The notes: generated from the sequence alone by a model not told the origin. A stretch of 64,000 nucleotides of DNA from Manduca sexta (GCF_014839805.1 NC_051135.1:10543291-10607290), one strand, 5' to 3'. Positions 1 through 12,266 are shown, counted from the first letter of the stretch. Numbers and translations are program-made.

Positions 1-661
1 ATCAAATTGATTTATAAGAACATAAATAAATTACACGGATTATTTCTATATATATCTTTTTAAATTTAATAAGCATTTTAAAACATGCAACACTGTTTTT
101 CAGTACTATCCACAGTTTGTAATTATTTCCGACGGGTGCCTGCATCTTCTCAAGTACTTTCATTGCTTCTCGTTATGTTTAAATGAAAGATCAGTCGAAG
201 TTTTGTTATTAAAGTTAGGCTGTAATTGATATGTAAATTTAATCGCTCCGATGTAGACAGTAAGTGCATTTTTCTATGAAAGTATGTCGGAAATGCATGT
301 GGTTGCTACTTGCTGAGTGAGTGTAGACTTATATATATTTTAACCCCTGACGCAGAAAGAAGGGTGTTGTAAGTTCAATTTGTATACCTGCATGTGACAT
401 CGTTGCTCTCAAACGAATGTACCGATTTGGACACTTTTTTTTTCTTTGAAAGTTGATTACAATAAAATGTTTGAGTATCTCATTCTCCAAAAAAGGCAAG
501 TATATTATGTTTCTTATTACTGTTTAAAATTGAGAATTTCATAATTACAATAAAAATGGATCTTTGGTCATTTGGCATAAAAGGATTATAATTATTAACG
601 GCTATAAATAAAAGTTAAAATGAAAAAAACAATTATTACATACACTTTTCATCAATATTCA
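1..661. other. A+T-rich, nothing recognised
   Basis: No exon, RNA gene or repeat recognised up to the SINE-B at 662. Short homopolymer T tracts only. Confidence 0.5.
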
Positions 662-876
662 CAGTCAGCACGCATTTATCCCCGGAAGGGTATAGAGAGG
701 CGCAACGAAGGCAACTTTCGGGCGAGCCTATGGCCATATGGAGCACAAATTCCAGACTTCAGGCTAATACTGTGCAGAAAAATCCAAACATCACTTTACC
801 CGACCCGGAATTCGAACCCAGAACCTCAGAGCGCTGCCGTAACGCGCATATAGTAACTACGCCACCAAGACAGTCT
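662..876 (-). mobile_element. SINE-B with internal deletion
   Basis: Minus-strand head CTTGGTGGCGTAGTTACTAT and box B GGTTCGAATTCC are intact near the 876 end; the 3' end TCCGGGGATAAATGCG is near 669. The middle around the GACGGAACACACTTGGCG segment is deleted. ATATTCA occurs at 655-661 and 877-883 and may be the target duplication. Confidence 0.8.
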
Positions 877-1429
877 ATATTCAGTGCAAATGATAAAATT
901 CCAAAACATAAATTTCACACGTTTTTACTTGACCTTACTTCCATTCAAATCTTCACAATCCGAATTCCCAAACAGTAATTGAGCACAAAGAAAGTTGTAT
1001 TTCAAAAGCTTACTTACAAAATGATATAACATTCTTTATCTCCACAAGTTAGTGTTTTGTTTACAGTTAGCCGAGACCAATGACCTATTGTCTGTAATTT
1101 CACTCTTAATGCCTTGAGTTGTTCTAATCGGGGAATTACGAAATGGGTTCGGTGTTTTATTATTTGTAATTTGTATTTCTATTAATAGAGAAAGGATGGA
1201 TTAAGCACAGTTTATTGTGACCGGCGAACATTTAGCTTTTTATTGTATTTTATATTATTGGTTTTGAAGTGTCGCTTATAGTGTGGTGTATTTGGATGTG
1301 AGTTAGGTTTACTGGCAGGGCAGGCCTTGAAGTAATAAACGATTTCCTTATTGATGGTAAGTAGGGGGTGAAAGCTTAGTTAGATTTGAAATAATGAGAG
1401 TACGGGTTTAGATACTTTTAAATTAAAGT
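877..1429. other. between two SINE-B copies, nothing recognised
   Basis: Unique-looking sequence with no splice-bounded open frame. Confidence 0.45.
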
Positions 1430-1621
1430 AACACACACATCACGTCTTATCTCCGAAGGGGTAGGTAGAAATGAAAATCCGGCACCCACTTTCTGCCTAT
1501 GTATTCCGACTTTAATAATACTAAGCGTAAAAAATCCAATAACACTGCTCAACCTGGGATTCAAACTCAAGACCTCAGAGCGTTGTCGAACCGCGCACGC
1601 TGGGCAACTACACCGAAGCAT
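1430..1621 (-). mobile_element. SINE-B, old copy
   Basis: Minus-strand head TGCTTCGGTGTAGTTGCCCA, box B GTTTGAATCCC and 3' CCCCTTCGGAGATAAGACGT. The centre is shortened. A minus-strand 67-codon frame over it is not a gene. Confidence 0.75.
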
Positions 1622-1977
1622 TAAACAATTCCATAAGCTCGAAGCGTACCATGAGGCTGCAACTTGATCTTTTGCCTTAGCCAGTTTATCATTTTGAGAC
1701 TATAAATTAATTGAGGCATAAAAAATAACGTTCTTTTCAAGAAGTAATCGCATACTATTCGCGCACTAAAACAGATTATAATAGCAAAAAATGACAAATA
1801 GCAAGTCAAAGTCCTAGACACTGTAATTGTACCTAAATACTATTGTAAACATAGTTTAAACAGAACGAGAACAATTTGTAATTTGAATCTCCAGTAAGTC
1901 AGTAGGTACCAACGGGCCTTTGGGCTTATAGTATAAAAATAGAGATGCCAGCCTAATTTTTGTCAAGCAGGGTTATA

Positions 1978-2246
1978 GTATATTATCAGCCTTGTATTAT
2001 ATTATTAAATACTGTCCTATTGCTGGGCACGGGTGCTCCTATACTATTGAGAGGGTTTAGGTCAGTCTAACACGTTGGACTAGTGCGGGTTGGTAGACTT
2101 CACATATTATGGAGAACTCAGATATGCATGTTTCTTCACGATGTTTTCACACATAATTTTAGAAAATTTAGAGATGTGTGTCCTTGGGTTTTGAACCTGC
2201 AGACATACGGCTCGGCAGTCCATTCCAGAACCAACTAGGCTAATAG
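1978..2246 (-). mobile_element. SINE-A, old copy
   Basis: Minus-strand head TAGCCTAGTTGGTTCTGGAA near 2246, box B GGTTCAAAACC, then the ACATCGTGAAGAAAC body and the GCTGATAATATAC tail near 1978. More diverged than other copies. Confidence 0.7.
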
Positions 2247-4757
2247 GTTTACTGTTGGTAAAGTGTAATGATTGTATTGTGTAAATGACCCATTAGGCCC
2301 GTTAAACAATCCGATATCGACAGTCAACGACCCTTGCTTGGCCGGTCGGCTGTTACATTGCATTGGATGAAACTTTTCACTTCTAAGTGTGATTAGATAA
2401 AAATAAATCTGCGCTTGAATTTGTGTGAGAAATTGTATTATAACAAATGTTAGACATGCAATTATCGACTTTAAAGTTATTGTCTAATTTTATTCATTGT
2501 GTTTTTTTATCGACAATAGAATCCTAAAAATATAGAGAATTATAATTATGAGAAATTTATAATATAGTTGAAAATATTCTATTAAACTCTAATAAATAAA
2601 ATAGCATTAATATTATTGAAAAAAGGTTTTTTGTTCTTCGATAGCATTTTTTAGAATTCGGTCGCTGCATAGATATTGTGTTAACTTATCTTGCGACATG
2701 TTTATCTTTCAACATGCAAAAGTAATCTCATTAGGCAATAGCACGTACGTGAGATTTTAAGAAGAAACTGTTTTAGGTTGTGCAAATAAAATGTGTTTTG
2801 AAACATTGTTTATGTAGATTGTTTTTTTTTTATCATGATATTAATTTCGGGGATTTTATCTTTAGTAGATATGGCAATCTCATCGTAAATAGATTGTTTG
2901 GCTTTAAACTTAACGTATTTTTTCTATACATTTTGTGTTCGTGCAGGTTACTCTTGAAGTTTTTATACTTTAGCGAAAATATTTATTTTCGAGTCGTTTA
3001 TTTATAACTATGAAACACATATTTTGTGCAAATTATTTATTTCGAGTATTTCATATATGTGATGTAGAGAGCCCATTCTAGTCCTAGTTGGTGGACATCA
3101 TTAAAAATTGAAGTTAATTTTCATAATTTTATTTATAAATGTAAGCATTTGAAGCGTTATTAAAACTCTGCCAGAAATATTTGTTGTTTTGTGTATTGAT
3201 CGAAGAATTCAAATGTTCATGATAACTTTCAAAATGGCGGAAATCTAAAGTAGGCGTTTTCACCTAAAAATATATTTTATAATTTTTTAAATAATAAACG
3301 ACAGTAAATTCACATAAAATCTACCAATAATACCAATTTTGTTTTAATATTTATAAATAAATCGTGCAACTAAATATTTGTCTACCTAGTGTTTATGCTT
3401 TTTAGTGAGGTCAGAAAGTTTTTTTTTATTAAATATATCTGATGGACTTTTAATTACACTTTTTTTATATTTAATGTTTTAAAATAAACAACAGTATATT
3501 TCTTTGTTTTCGCTTCTGGCCCCAAGCCTCTATGAGGCTTTGAGGTCATTTATGTAATGTAAATAATTTATTTCAATTAGTTATCTAATATACTTATTTA
3601 GAGAATTCTAGTAACTTACTATAATTTTTAAAATCTTCAATTAAATATTCATAGTTCAATAAATTCAACAGATAAATAAATAAGTAACTATAATTAATAT
3701 ATAACAGATAATAAATAAATAACTTTTATTGTCTCAGGCCGTGACGGATAAACCGGTCTAGTTATTGACTGCAATAGAGAAATCGTACACTTTCGATATA
3801 AGTTAATAATGATATGGAATTATCTTGATGAAAGTAAGAGGTATTTGTATTGATCCTACGTAGGTAGAACGGACCTGCATATATTAGCTAAGTCTAGATC
3901 AGTATTTTATAGGTTGACCAGGGAAATAAAAAATATATATCTTTTAAAAGCGAAAAAATTTAATCTGGGATTCGATTTTAAATATAAATTTAAAATTGTC
4001 AATCATAAAAATAACAATTTGAGTATAAAGTAAATTGACCGTACTATATACAAGTAAATTCCGACAATTCAAGTATCTTTTGATGCAATGGAATAACCTT
4101 AAAATGAGAATTTGGTAACAAATAATCCAAGATTATATTCGACATGATCGTTTTTAACTCGACTGTTGATTTCGACCTTTGACCTTTCACACTACGAAGG
4201 TTTATACTTTACTAGAATATTAAACAATTTCAAACACGAAAAACAAAGACAAAGATAATTCAGATCGAAATTATTTCCAGATTGTTTTACAGTGATCGGC
4301 ATGTAGCCTTTGCGAATTGTCGTAACGAATTACAAAGTATTTTCTGATAGAAAAAGAAATTGTAATCTTTCTAAACGATACTAATTTTTGTTTGAGTGTT
4401 AGAAAATTTCTGTATAAATTGTGCAATCATTATAAATTATCTTAAGATAAAACTGGGTGGAATGATGGATAAATTTATTGAAAATATTGATTATGTAGAT
4501 AATGGACATATTATGGATAAGGAGATGTACAAAAAATGGCGCTTCTCTACACTACAAAATGATTGGTCGAATTTGACTGTAAGCCATATTTATTGACTAG
4601 GTTTTGCTCCCGTCTTTCTTTGTCGAATTCGGTTTGTGTCAATTATAAAAAAAGTAGTATATAATATTCTTTCCTCTTGCTCAAACTTCGTCTGTACTCA
4701 AATTCAGTTCAGTTAAGTCGTGAAAATGTAACAGATACACAGTCCGCCTTTATAATA
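2247..4757. other. 2.5-kb gene-free stretch
   Basis: No repeat or exon recognised. It holds a perfect 7-bp hairpin AAGCCTC-TAT-GAGGCTT at 3524-3540 and, at 4173-4185 on the minus strand, AGGTCAAAGGTCG, close to a DR1 nuclear-receptor site. It would be intron or downstream DNA of the 5.3-kb exon's gene. Confidence 0.45.
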
Positions 4758-4765
4758 TTATTAAG

Positions 4766-5265
4766 CAGTGGCGTAGCGTGGACTAATATAGAATTGCCCG
4801 AAGTCGCATCAGCGAGGTCCCTTTTCTTTACCAAGATCTACCCAATAAATTCATCTTACCAAACATGCTTTGACACGACATACCTATTTATGATAGTGAA
4901 AAAATAATGGGCGGTGGGTGAATATTGAGGCCTCGCGAGGCCCCTGTTGTAGAATGTAACCTTTGTAGTGACTATTATTTTCGTTATGTTATCTTCGAGA
5001 AATGTGCGTGGAATGGTATTCTGTAAGCCAAATTTCTATAGTCCTAAACATGATGCGTTGTGTTACGTGCTTGTTACGCACTGTTAAAATAACGTGCGGG
5101 ATAGAGAATAAAGCCCCTGAAATAAACACTCGTGTCAATAACACATCTTTTTTTACCTAATTTTATAAATAACTCAGAATATATATACCAATTACTTACA
5201 AGAGCCCCTTTAAGTGTGAGGCCGTGGGCAAGGTTCCACTTTGCCTACGCCTAGCTACACCACTG
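4766..5265. mobile_element. 500-bp non-autonomous hAT-like transposon
   Basis: The left end CAGTGGCGTAGCGTGG and the reverse complement of the right end, CAGTGGTGTAGCTAGG, form terminal inverted repeats of the CAGTGGCGTAGC type known from many hAT elements. Flanks are TTATTAAG (4758-4765) and TTAGTAAG (5266-5273), an 8-bp target duplication with one difference. There is no transposase frame, so it depended on a partner. The right duplication ends 9 bp from the 5' splice site of the exon at 5283-5465, so the element sits 17 bp into that intron. Confidence 0.85.
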
Positions 5266-5282
5266 TTAGTAAGGATACTCAC

Positions 5283-5465
5283 TCGCTCTAAAAGCGGAGT
5301 CGATGTGCTTAAGTATCTTGAACAAGAAGCTTTGCTGGCCCCAGAAGAGGGTGAGGAGCGTGGCGGGCGCGAGGTAGCGCAGCGTCGTCAAGATGGCGTC
5401 CAGCGCCGCAGACCACATGCCGGGCCTCGACTCGTACTCCGGGTACTCGGGGATCGTGAACAACC
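5283..5465 (-). CDS. internal coding exon of an unrecognised membrane protein
   Basis: Read on the minus strand, a pyrimidine-rich tract ending TTCTTGTTCCAG precedes the exon and GTGAGTATCC follows it, so both splice sites fit consensus. The exon is 183 bp. Its first two bases finish a codon and its last base starts one, so it is a symmetric phase 1-1 exon of about 61 residues. The reading frame is open, with G or C at most third positions, in sharp contrast with the A+T-rich flanks. The peptide begins (G)LFTIPEYPEYES, then RPGMWSAALDA, then a hydrophobic stretch around residues 24-42 (AILTTLRYLAPATLLTLFW) that could span a membrane, and ends with a basic FKILKHIDSAFRA. I do not recognise the family. 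No neighbouring coding exon is visible, so the flanking introns are long or continue outside the window. That it is a real exon is well supported; the function is unknown. Confidence 0.8.
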
Positions 5466-5506
5466 CTGGAACAAGAAATTGCATATAAAAAAAAATATAC
5501 TAAATG

Positions 5507-5545
5507 TATTTCTGACTGAAAGTGTGATATTGCCGCTGCATAGTA
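5507..5545 (-). repeat. repeat D terminal fragment
   Basis: The 30 bases from 5507 (TATTTCTGACTGAAAGTGTG and onward) are an exact reverse complement of the start of the copy at 22740. It lies about 40 bp upstream of the coding exon's acceptor. Confidence 0.6.
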
Positions 5546-5559
5546 GGCTTGAGATTTTC

Positions 5560-5730
5560 TCATACTTATGACTTATAGACGTCTGTTGCTTTTTTGTAAA
5601 GTTTCTGTTAAACTGTGAACAGTGTCGTTGGTTACATGTTTATTAATGCAGTACATGTGTAATTTTACCCTTTACTTATTTAATGTGTACCTGTTTTCTG
5701 TTCCTTTTGAATAAAATAAAATAAAATTGT
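5560..5730 (+). repeat. probable retroposon 3' end
   Basis: TGTGTACCTGTTTTCTGTTC then GAATAAAATAAAATAAAAT gives a polyadenylation signal and an iterated A-rich tail. It lies in the intron upstream (minus strand) of the coding exon. Confidence 0.35.
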
Positions 5731-7202
5731 AGTAATGGCTTTGTGGCGTGTAAATTTGAAATTATTTTAATGACTTTCATTTTGTCCGAATTTATTTTTT
5801 TATTTTGCATCTACAGAAAGAGAGGTTTCATTTAGTTACGCAATGTCAAAACGACTTTATATTTATAATATTAATAAGATTAGTAAATTATAACTATCTA
5901 AATATGTCTGAAAGTCAAAGTGATCGTTTTCCCTTAATTGAACCAATCCTAGAATTTCTCTCAAAGTTTTGCACGTTGTTAACGAAAAGTATTTTGTTAT
6001 TTTTTGGGCCTTGGACATAATTCATAACTTTGTGATATTAATCACGTTATGAGCATAGTTTGCTATTAATTATACGAAGAAAATGAGTATTTACGTTATT
6101 TTTTAACCGAATTCAAAAAACGATGGAGGTTCCCAATTAGACGTATTTTTTTATATTTGTTATAAATTTAAATATTATGTTGGGCAGTAATTGACTTTCT
6201 TGAAGCTATTTTGTGTCTAGATCAGGTTGATCTACCTACACAGTATTAGGAACAACAACACAGTCACAAAACCCATATTAAATAGTTACTAGTTGTAGCG
6301 TTTTATAGTTAGACGCCGCTGTAAAAGAACAGATGGTTGCATTCGTCTATGAAAAAGAAGATCTCTAATCAGGCAGATGTTGCGCCTGACCAGCTACAGC
6401 CTTGCTATACATACTGTGCGTCATTCAAATTTTGCTACCGCAATTCAGAATTGTATGTCGCCATCTAGTGTAATTATTGAGTATTATTTCCTAATTGCCG
6501 ATATAAAATACTGATAAAATTTCGTGTTACATCATCGATATTGCGATGCGCATGGCCTTTATAGCACGCCGTCTGTGTCGCGTTGATTAAGTATAATTTG
6601 ATAATGCGATAGCATGCGATTTTCCACATCGAAAAGTTACAACTAATTTCACGGTTTCAAGGTACAGTTAGCCGCAAAAATAGGTGTACCTACAAATTAA
6701 AAACTTCAAACGCTTTACATTAAGTTTAATCGATATATTATTTTTCTTTATCTAAAATATATGTACCTACCTTGTGAATAATGATACTAAATAAAAAATA
6801 AATGACTAAGTTCTGAGGTAACAAACATAAAAATACAAGTCGAATATAAACATAAAAAACCCCCACCTTTTTAAGTCGGTTAACAAAATAGGTACCTATT
6901 TAGTCCAGAGGCGTCCACACCTATAGTTACCATACATTCTAACTTATTAATGGGTTTATCTAGTACTTCAACATATTTGTATACAGGCAGTTTAATTAAT
7001 TGAAGGACACAAAGATAGTCGTGTGTTCACTGGAATCTTTTATCTATCCGCTGTGACATCATTTAATAAATATTGTTTGAATGACTACATCAGGTACCTC
7101 TAGTTTGTTTGTCATTCCAAAGTAGAGAATTTGTCATCACTTACGAATTTCTTAGAATTTGGTGAAAATAATTTAAAATCTCCCATATTAAATACAAACC
7201 AC
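5731..7202. other. gene-free stretch upstream of the coding exon
   Basis: Contains CAATTCAGAATTG (a 13-base palindrome near 6439) and the partial AACCGACTT repeat motif at 6855-6890. No further exon of the minus-strand gene could be found. Confidence 0.4.
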
Positions 7203-7315
7203 CCCTTCATCCCCAGTGGGTTCAGCAGAGGTGCAATTAGAGCACCTAATTTTCGCCTGTGTTCCGTCCCATGATGTGATAGGGGGCGAGCTTATCGTTA
7301 TATTGAGCACAAATT
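7203..7315 (-). mobile_element. SINE-B, 3' half
   Basis: Plus-strand reading GTTCCGTCCCATGATGTGAT and GGGGGCGAGCTTATCG matches the reversed body; the tRNA-like head is missing. The GC-rich 3' landmark is altered to TTCATCCCCAGTGGGTTCAG. Confidence 0.7.
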
Positions 7316-7913
7316 CGTGTAATACCCAATATATTTTTGTAAGTTTATTTTAATTTTCTATTTTATGCTATTCACGTATAAGTAATAAAGGAATTTTGAT
7401 ATACTGACCAACGCTGCGCGGGTGTCGATCGTTGCTGACATTCTTCTTGTAAATTCGAGCCAAATCTTCTACACTGTCCGACATCTTTACGATGATTATA
7501 ATTCACTTTATCGATTCCATTCTACACCTTATAACACTGCAAATTAACTCATGTCTACTTTTAAGTAGAGTACGGTTGGTATTTCAGGTCTCAAACGTGT
7601 TTGTTATTCACATTGTTTTATTTCAATATATATAATGAAATAAATAATATGACAACCACATTTGTTTTCAAATATTTGCTTTTTGTAGGATTTTTGTAAA
7701 TGAAATTATTATTTTTAGATGTGTTTTAGTTGTTCTAATTTTTACAATAATTTGTTTCGCATGCAAGAATCGAGCATTTTAACAAATCTCTCGTTAACTT
7801 GTTTATACTTGAGGCTTTTTAATCACAGTTTATATAAACAGATGAAAGCGAAAACTGCATGCTAGATACAGTCCCTGTCTTGTGTAAAACATGCATGAGA
7901 TACCTCGATATAT

Positions 7914-8146
7914 ACGCACACACTCACACCTCATACTCCCGAAGAGATAGGCAGAAGCGCAAGTGGTGCACCCACTTTCCGCTGTGCGTATTCCATCCCA
8001 CGTTGGGAGCGAGCCTATCGTCTTATCTGTGACAAATTTTAGACTTCGGGCTGATGTTGAGTAGAGAAACCCAATATACCGTTGATCGAACCCGAGACCT
8101 CAGCACTGCAGTCACACCGTAATATCTCTACGCCACCAAGTATACC
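7914..8146 (-). mobile_element. SINE-B, full length, diverged
   Basis: Minus-strand head CTTGGTGGCGTAGAGATATT, box B GGTTCGATCAACGG, body with GTCTAAAATTTGTCACAGAT and 3' CTCTTCGGGAGTATGAGGTG followed by a TGTG-rich tail. Confidence 0.75.
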
Positions 8147-10058
8147 TAAAGTTCAGGTAGTAAACACTATTTTCATTGAAAATACACAGCATGTTTTCAT
8201 GGGAATTCAATCCCTAACGTAAATTACTAGAGCATGAATTTATTAAATTAATTTGAAACATAAATCACACGTAATGCAATACACGCAATACATATGATTT
8301 ATTTTCGAACATTATTCAATAAATTAATCAGTAATGAGATTGCTGTTTGTAGCGCAAACGGTTTGCAATACGGCTTAATTTGACAACGCTAAAATTGGCA
8401 ATAAATTGAAAATAAATCAATTGTTTAATATAAATATTTTACGTTTAATTTCGTCTTTATTTTCATACCGTGAAAATACATTATTGAAGGTTAAGTTAGT
8501 TTTAAAATATCTTGTCGAATATCTTGATGTCAGTGACGTGCGGATAAAATTCATAAATGTTGTCAACAGTTTTGGCGTTTTATAAGATGGTTAAATGATG
8601 ATTATACTGATCTCACTTCAGAGGAATCGCAAGACACGATGAACTGTGTATAATAGCAATAAGGTATAATAACGCCTGGCAAGAAGCAGACATCATAATA
8701 GTATGGATCAATAAATATGTATCTTGAATTAACTACAAACCAGTAACTAATGAAAAGTATGTCTGCATTTCAACCTTTTATTAATAAAAATTTCTGCAAC
8801 TCAACCTTTTTTTTGTAATAGAAACTGTTTAAAAAAATAATTTTCTCATTATAATTATAATGGCTAGTAATAATATGTTCAATGGTGATATCATATGATC
8901 CATGGCAACGAGACAGCCTCGTCGATACACTATTTAACATAATAATGTTAAAACAAGCATCATATGAAACCGGTAAATAAAACAATTCAAAGGCAAATCG
9001 GCAAAATTTCTACGTACTTGGATTATTTCCCCAAATACTTACGTATAAACACAAAATCCGATAATCTGGGTATCATTTATGTCAATATGTCAACACATCA
9101 CACACTATCTGCCCAGAAATATCCGAAAAGTCCAATCCGACGCAAGGTAACCACCCAACTGTTTTTCGTGGGCCATCTCGGACGTTATCTTATCTGTCGT
9201 GAGGTCATGCCGCCAATGTAAAATGATAAACTGATTGCAGGATTTTCAATGATTCAGTTAATAATCTCTGATTATGATAATGATTTGCATTGCGTCTTAC
9301 TTTGTTCCAATGGCATCATGAGCTTGCAGTTAATTCAGACTCCCTTTGGATTCAATTTTTACATTTTTAATTTTCTTTAATGGAAAATTGACGTAACATT
9401 AAATCAGAATCAGTTACTTGCTGAAGTATCTTCTCTCTGTTTTATTGTATTTATATTTTTCCCGTCATTATATTATTGTCTACATTAAATTAGTAAAATT
9501 AAGTTTTTTATCTAATGTTATGTAACTCTAATTGGTTTCCCAAGATGGTCTCGTCTAATTTGGGTATAATTTCCTGTTAATTTAAATTTTATATAAATAT
9601 GATTTTTAATTAACAATTCGAATTCTAATATATACGCTTTTATTTGTATAAAATAATTATTACCTAATGATCTTATGTTTACGCGAATGTCAGACCACTG
9701 ATGCAAGAAAATTAAAATATTAAAAAAAAACGCGATGAAATCCGAAAACAATTTCTTTATATCGATTATTATTAACTTTAGAATATATTATGCCAATATA
9801 TTGTTAAACAGTTATTGAAAAATACAAAACTAACAGAAAAACGTAAGCACTGAATAACCATACAAATCACTCAACACAAAGCTAATAAAGGTGTACCTAT
9901 ACAATGACTAAGATATTATTCGTCCAATAGGTTTGTTTTGTATCTAAGGAATGTTAATGTTTGTTTACCATTTATAGTCCACAGATAATATTAAAGATAA
10001 AATGAAACGTGGCAAGGAAAGTGGTACTCAATACCAGCTCATAGTCATAGATTATCTA
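8147..10058. other. gene-free stretch with one conserved-looking segment
   Basis: At 9110-9226 a less A+T-rich segment reads HWRHDLTTDKITSEMAHEKQ on the minus strand, open for about 38 codons, but without acceptor or donor sites. It may be a transposon coding relic. The rest is featureless. Confidence 0.35.
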
Positions 10059-10341
10059 TCTATATATATAAAAATTAATCTCTAGTTCCCTTGGTCACGC
10101 CATCACGCGTGAATGGCTGGACCGATTTCATTTTTTTTGTTGTGTTTGTTATTGTCAGGAGGATGTTATTATGAAAGAAAAAATTCAAAAAATTGCGCGG
10201 TAAATTAGAAAATTTAAGAAAACTTAACGAAAATATTAATTTTATATAACTGACAATTGTTTGGAATAACTGTCAGCAATTGACAGAATGCGCGCTGCAA
10301 ATTCATAGTTAAGACGGGACAACGTCTATCGGATCAGCTAG
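10059..10341 (+). mobile_element. non-autonomous Helitron Hel-3, copy 1 (283 bp)
   Basis: A then TCTATATATATAAAAATTAA at the 5' end; ATCAGCTAG then T at the 3' end. Internal motifs CCTTGGTCACGCCATCACGC, GGCTGGACCGATTTCA and GTTGTGTTTGTTATTGTCAG are shared with 62045-62284. A possible hairpin, GACGGGACAACGTCTATC, precedes the 3' end. Confidence 0.8.
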
Positions 10342-10383
10342 TTGTTTATAAAACAATAATATAATCTGAATATTTGACATTGA

Positions 10384-10485
10384 AATAAATCTAATTACCG
10401 AATTTATCGCGGTTTCTTATATTATAAATTTCTCCCAACGTTTCGAAGACTGCAGCCTTCATGGTCACGGGGAGGACTGAATATT
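10384..10485 (+). repeat. repeat F, copy 1
   Basis: ATTTATCGCGGTTTCTTATA, AATTTCTCCCAACGTTTCGA, then AGACTGCAGCCTTCATGGTC. The GAAGACTGCAGCCTTC segment can form a hairpin next to the CGTTTCGAA motif. Recurs at 13440, 17476, 31985 and 51405. Confidence 0.6.
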
Positions 10486-10623
10486 TGAGTTTTGTAATAA
10501 TAATTATTGTGTATTGAAATGTAGTAACTGTTAACTAACTTTAAAGTTGGGCATATTTGTCCAACGAAAGCACAAGCGTAGCCAGGTTTAAGTATCGTAA
10601 GGGAGAAGAAGTTTAAAAAAAAT

Positions 10624-10832
10624 GTAAATTATAATTGCTTTAATGGTGAAGGGAAACAGCGTGAGAAAACCTGCGTACCCGAGAATTTGTCCAAGAATTT
10701 TGAGGGTATATGATGTCTGCAAATCCGCGCTAAGCCAGCGTGGTGGACTAAGGCCTAATCGCTCTTGATAGTAGAGGAGGCCAATGCCCAGCAGTGGGGC
10801 AGTATATAATACAGAGCTGATATTATTATTAT
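10624..10832 (+). mobile_element. SINE-A, 5'-truncated
   Basis: Starts near AATTGCTTTAATGGTGAAGG and continues through CCAGCGTGGTGGACTAAGGC to the tail GAGCTGATATTATTATTATC. A 106-codon minus-strand frame across it is a by-product of the repeat. Confidence 0.75.
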
Positions 10833-12013
10833 CAAATTGAAAAGTAGAAGCAAGGCCTGAACTTCGATTAGGATGATCAAAAACTAAGTGGATGAAGGAA
10901 CCTCTCAACGTTGTAAGGCCTAGGATGTGTTCCAGATTATGTAGAATTGTTTCAAAACCTAACTATGAGCGTATCCGAATATGTTGTCCCTGAACCTCCT
11001 CTATTATAGGAAGGAGTGGGTGAGGTGACCTCTCCATTGTAACCTGGCTCATGATTCATAGCGTAGGATTCTAGAACCTACACTGTATCCTCGATATAAC
11101 AAATTAGGCAGAAGCGGCATCGACTGTGTCAAGGTTAAAGAAACTTTATTAGTATTGTTTTTAAGTCGTATACCATTTGACCTTATTCCCCCCCTGCTAC
11201 TGAAACGGCGCAGCGCACTTTTTGAAACCATGTTTTAGAAATGATACGTTTAGATTTTAGTTTTTACAACGGATTTGATTGCTGTTAATCTTCTCTGGAG
11301 GAAAAACCACAGAAAGAGAGTTCCAATCTGAGACTCAAACCCCGAACCTCCTGTTCTACACCCCGTTATATTCTTTCATTAGATTAGGCGATTATTATAT
11401 TTAAGTAAACTGCTCTAAACAAAATAAAAAATAAATGTATGTTCCAATTGTTCTAGCATGAATCCGGTTGTTTTGAAAACTCGTTGAGTTTTTATCATAA
11501 TCTAGATAAAATTGTCAACACGATTTGATAAGATAAAAAAAGTTTTTCATTAACATGAGTTTGTCATGATCGCAATCAATAAAAATAATACATAATTATT
11601 TTTATGCTCTCAAACTGGTTCCAAACATTACGTTTATGCAACAAACTAGCACGTTTTTATTTTACATCTATGGTTCAATAAACCTATTGTACATTGTTAT
11701 TTTCAAGAAGATAAGTATAAAGTTTCATTTAGCAACGCAATTACAAAATGATCGCGTACAAAAAATTTGGTTTAAAAATGAAAATTATTTATTACTGACT
11801 AAAATTGTATGGCCTTTGGTAAAACAAAAGCGTTGTTACATCCTTATCAACCAAAAACAGCATCAATTATGCGACCTCTAAAATCACTGAATAGTACATG
11901 TAGGCGTTAATAGGTATTTATAATGCTTATAACTGTAAATGGCATGCAAATTGATGATAAACAGCATCGTCCCACGGAATCGCATGTTGGAAATTAAATT
12001 ATTATATTTAGAG
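10833..12013. other. gene-free stretch
   Basis: A GAGACTCAAACCCCGAACCT segment at 11330-11350 recalls a SINE box B on the minus strand but has no partner box A. No other signal. Confidence 0.4.
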
Positions 12014-12022
12014 ATTAATCAT

Positions 12023-12266
12023 ATCTTAACGCATTTATCCTCGAAGGGGTATGCAGAGGTGCAATCAGGGCACCCACTTTTCGCCGAATGTGTTCCGTCC
12101 CATGATGTGATAGGGGGCGAGTCTGTCACCTTATCGGGGACAAATTTCAGACTCCGGGCTGATACTGAGCAGACAGACCCAAATATCACTTTGCCCAATC
12201 CGGAATTCGAACCAAGACCTCAGAGCGCTACGCTACCGCACATACAGCTACTCCACCGAGGCAGTC
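12023..12266 (-). mobile_element. SINE-B, full length with target duplication
   Basis: Minus strand: ACTGCCTCGGTGGAGTAGCT head, box B GGTTCGAATTCC, body to CCCCTTCGAGGATAAATGCG. The perfect 9-bp flank ATTAATCAT at 12014-12022 and 12267-12275 is the target duplication expected of LINE-driven insertion. Confidence 0.88.

Noticed and set aside
4766..5265. hAT-like element considered as a continuation of the coding exon
   Set aside because: It has inverted termini and a target duplication, and lies beyond a consensus donor; it is an intronic insertion.
5224..5571. 115-codon plus-strand frame over the coding exon
   Set aside because: It is the antisense shadow of the GC-rich minus-strand exon; splice sites and codon composition support only the minus strand.
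9110..9226. Possible exon (HWRHDLTTDKITSEMAHEKQ) on the minus strand
   Set aside because: No acceptor or donor at either edge; may be a transposon relic, but I cannot name one.
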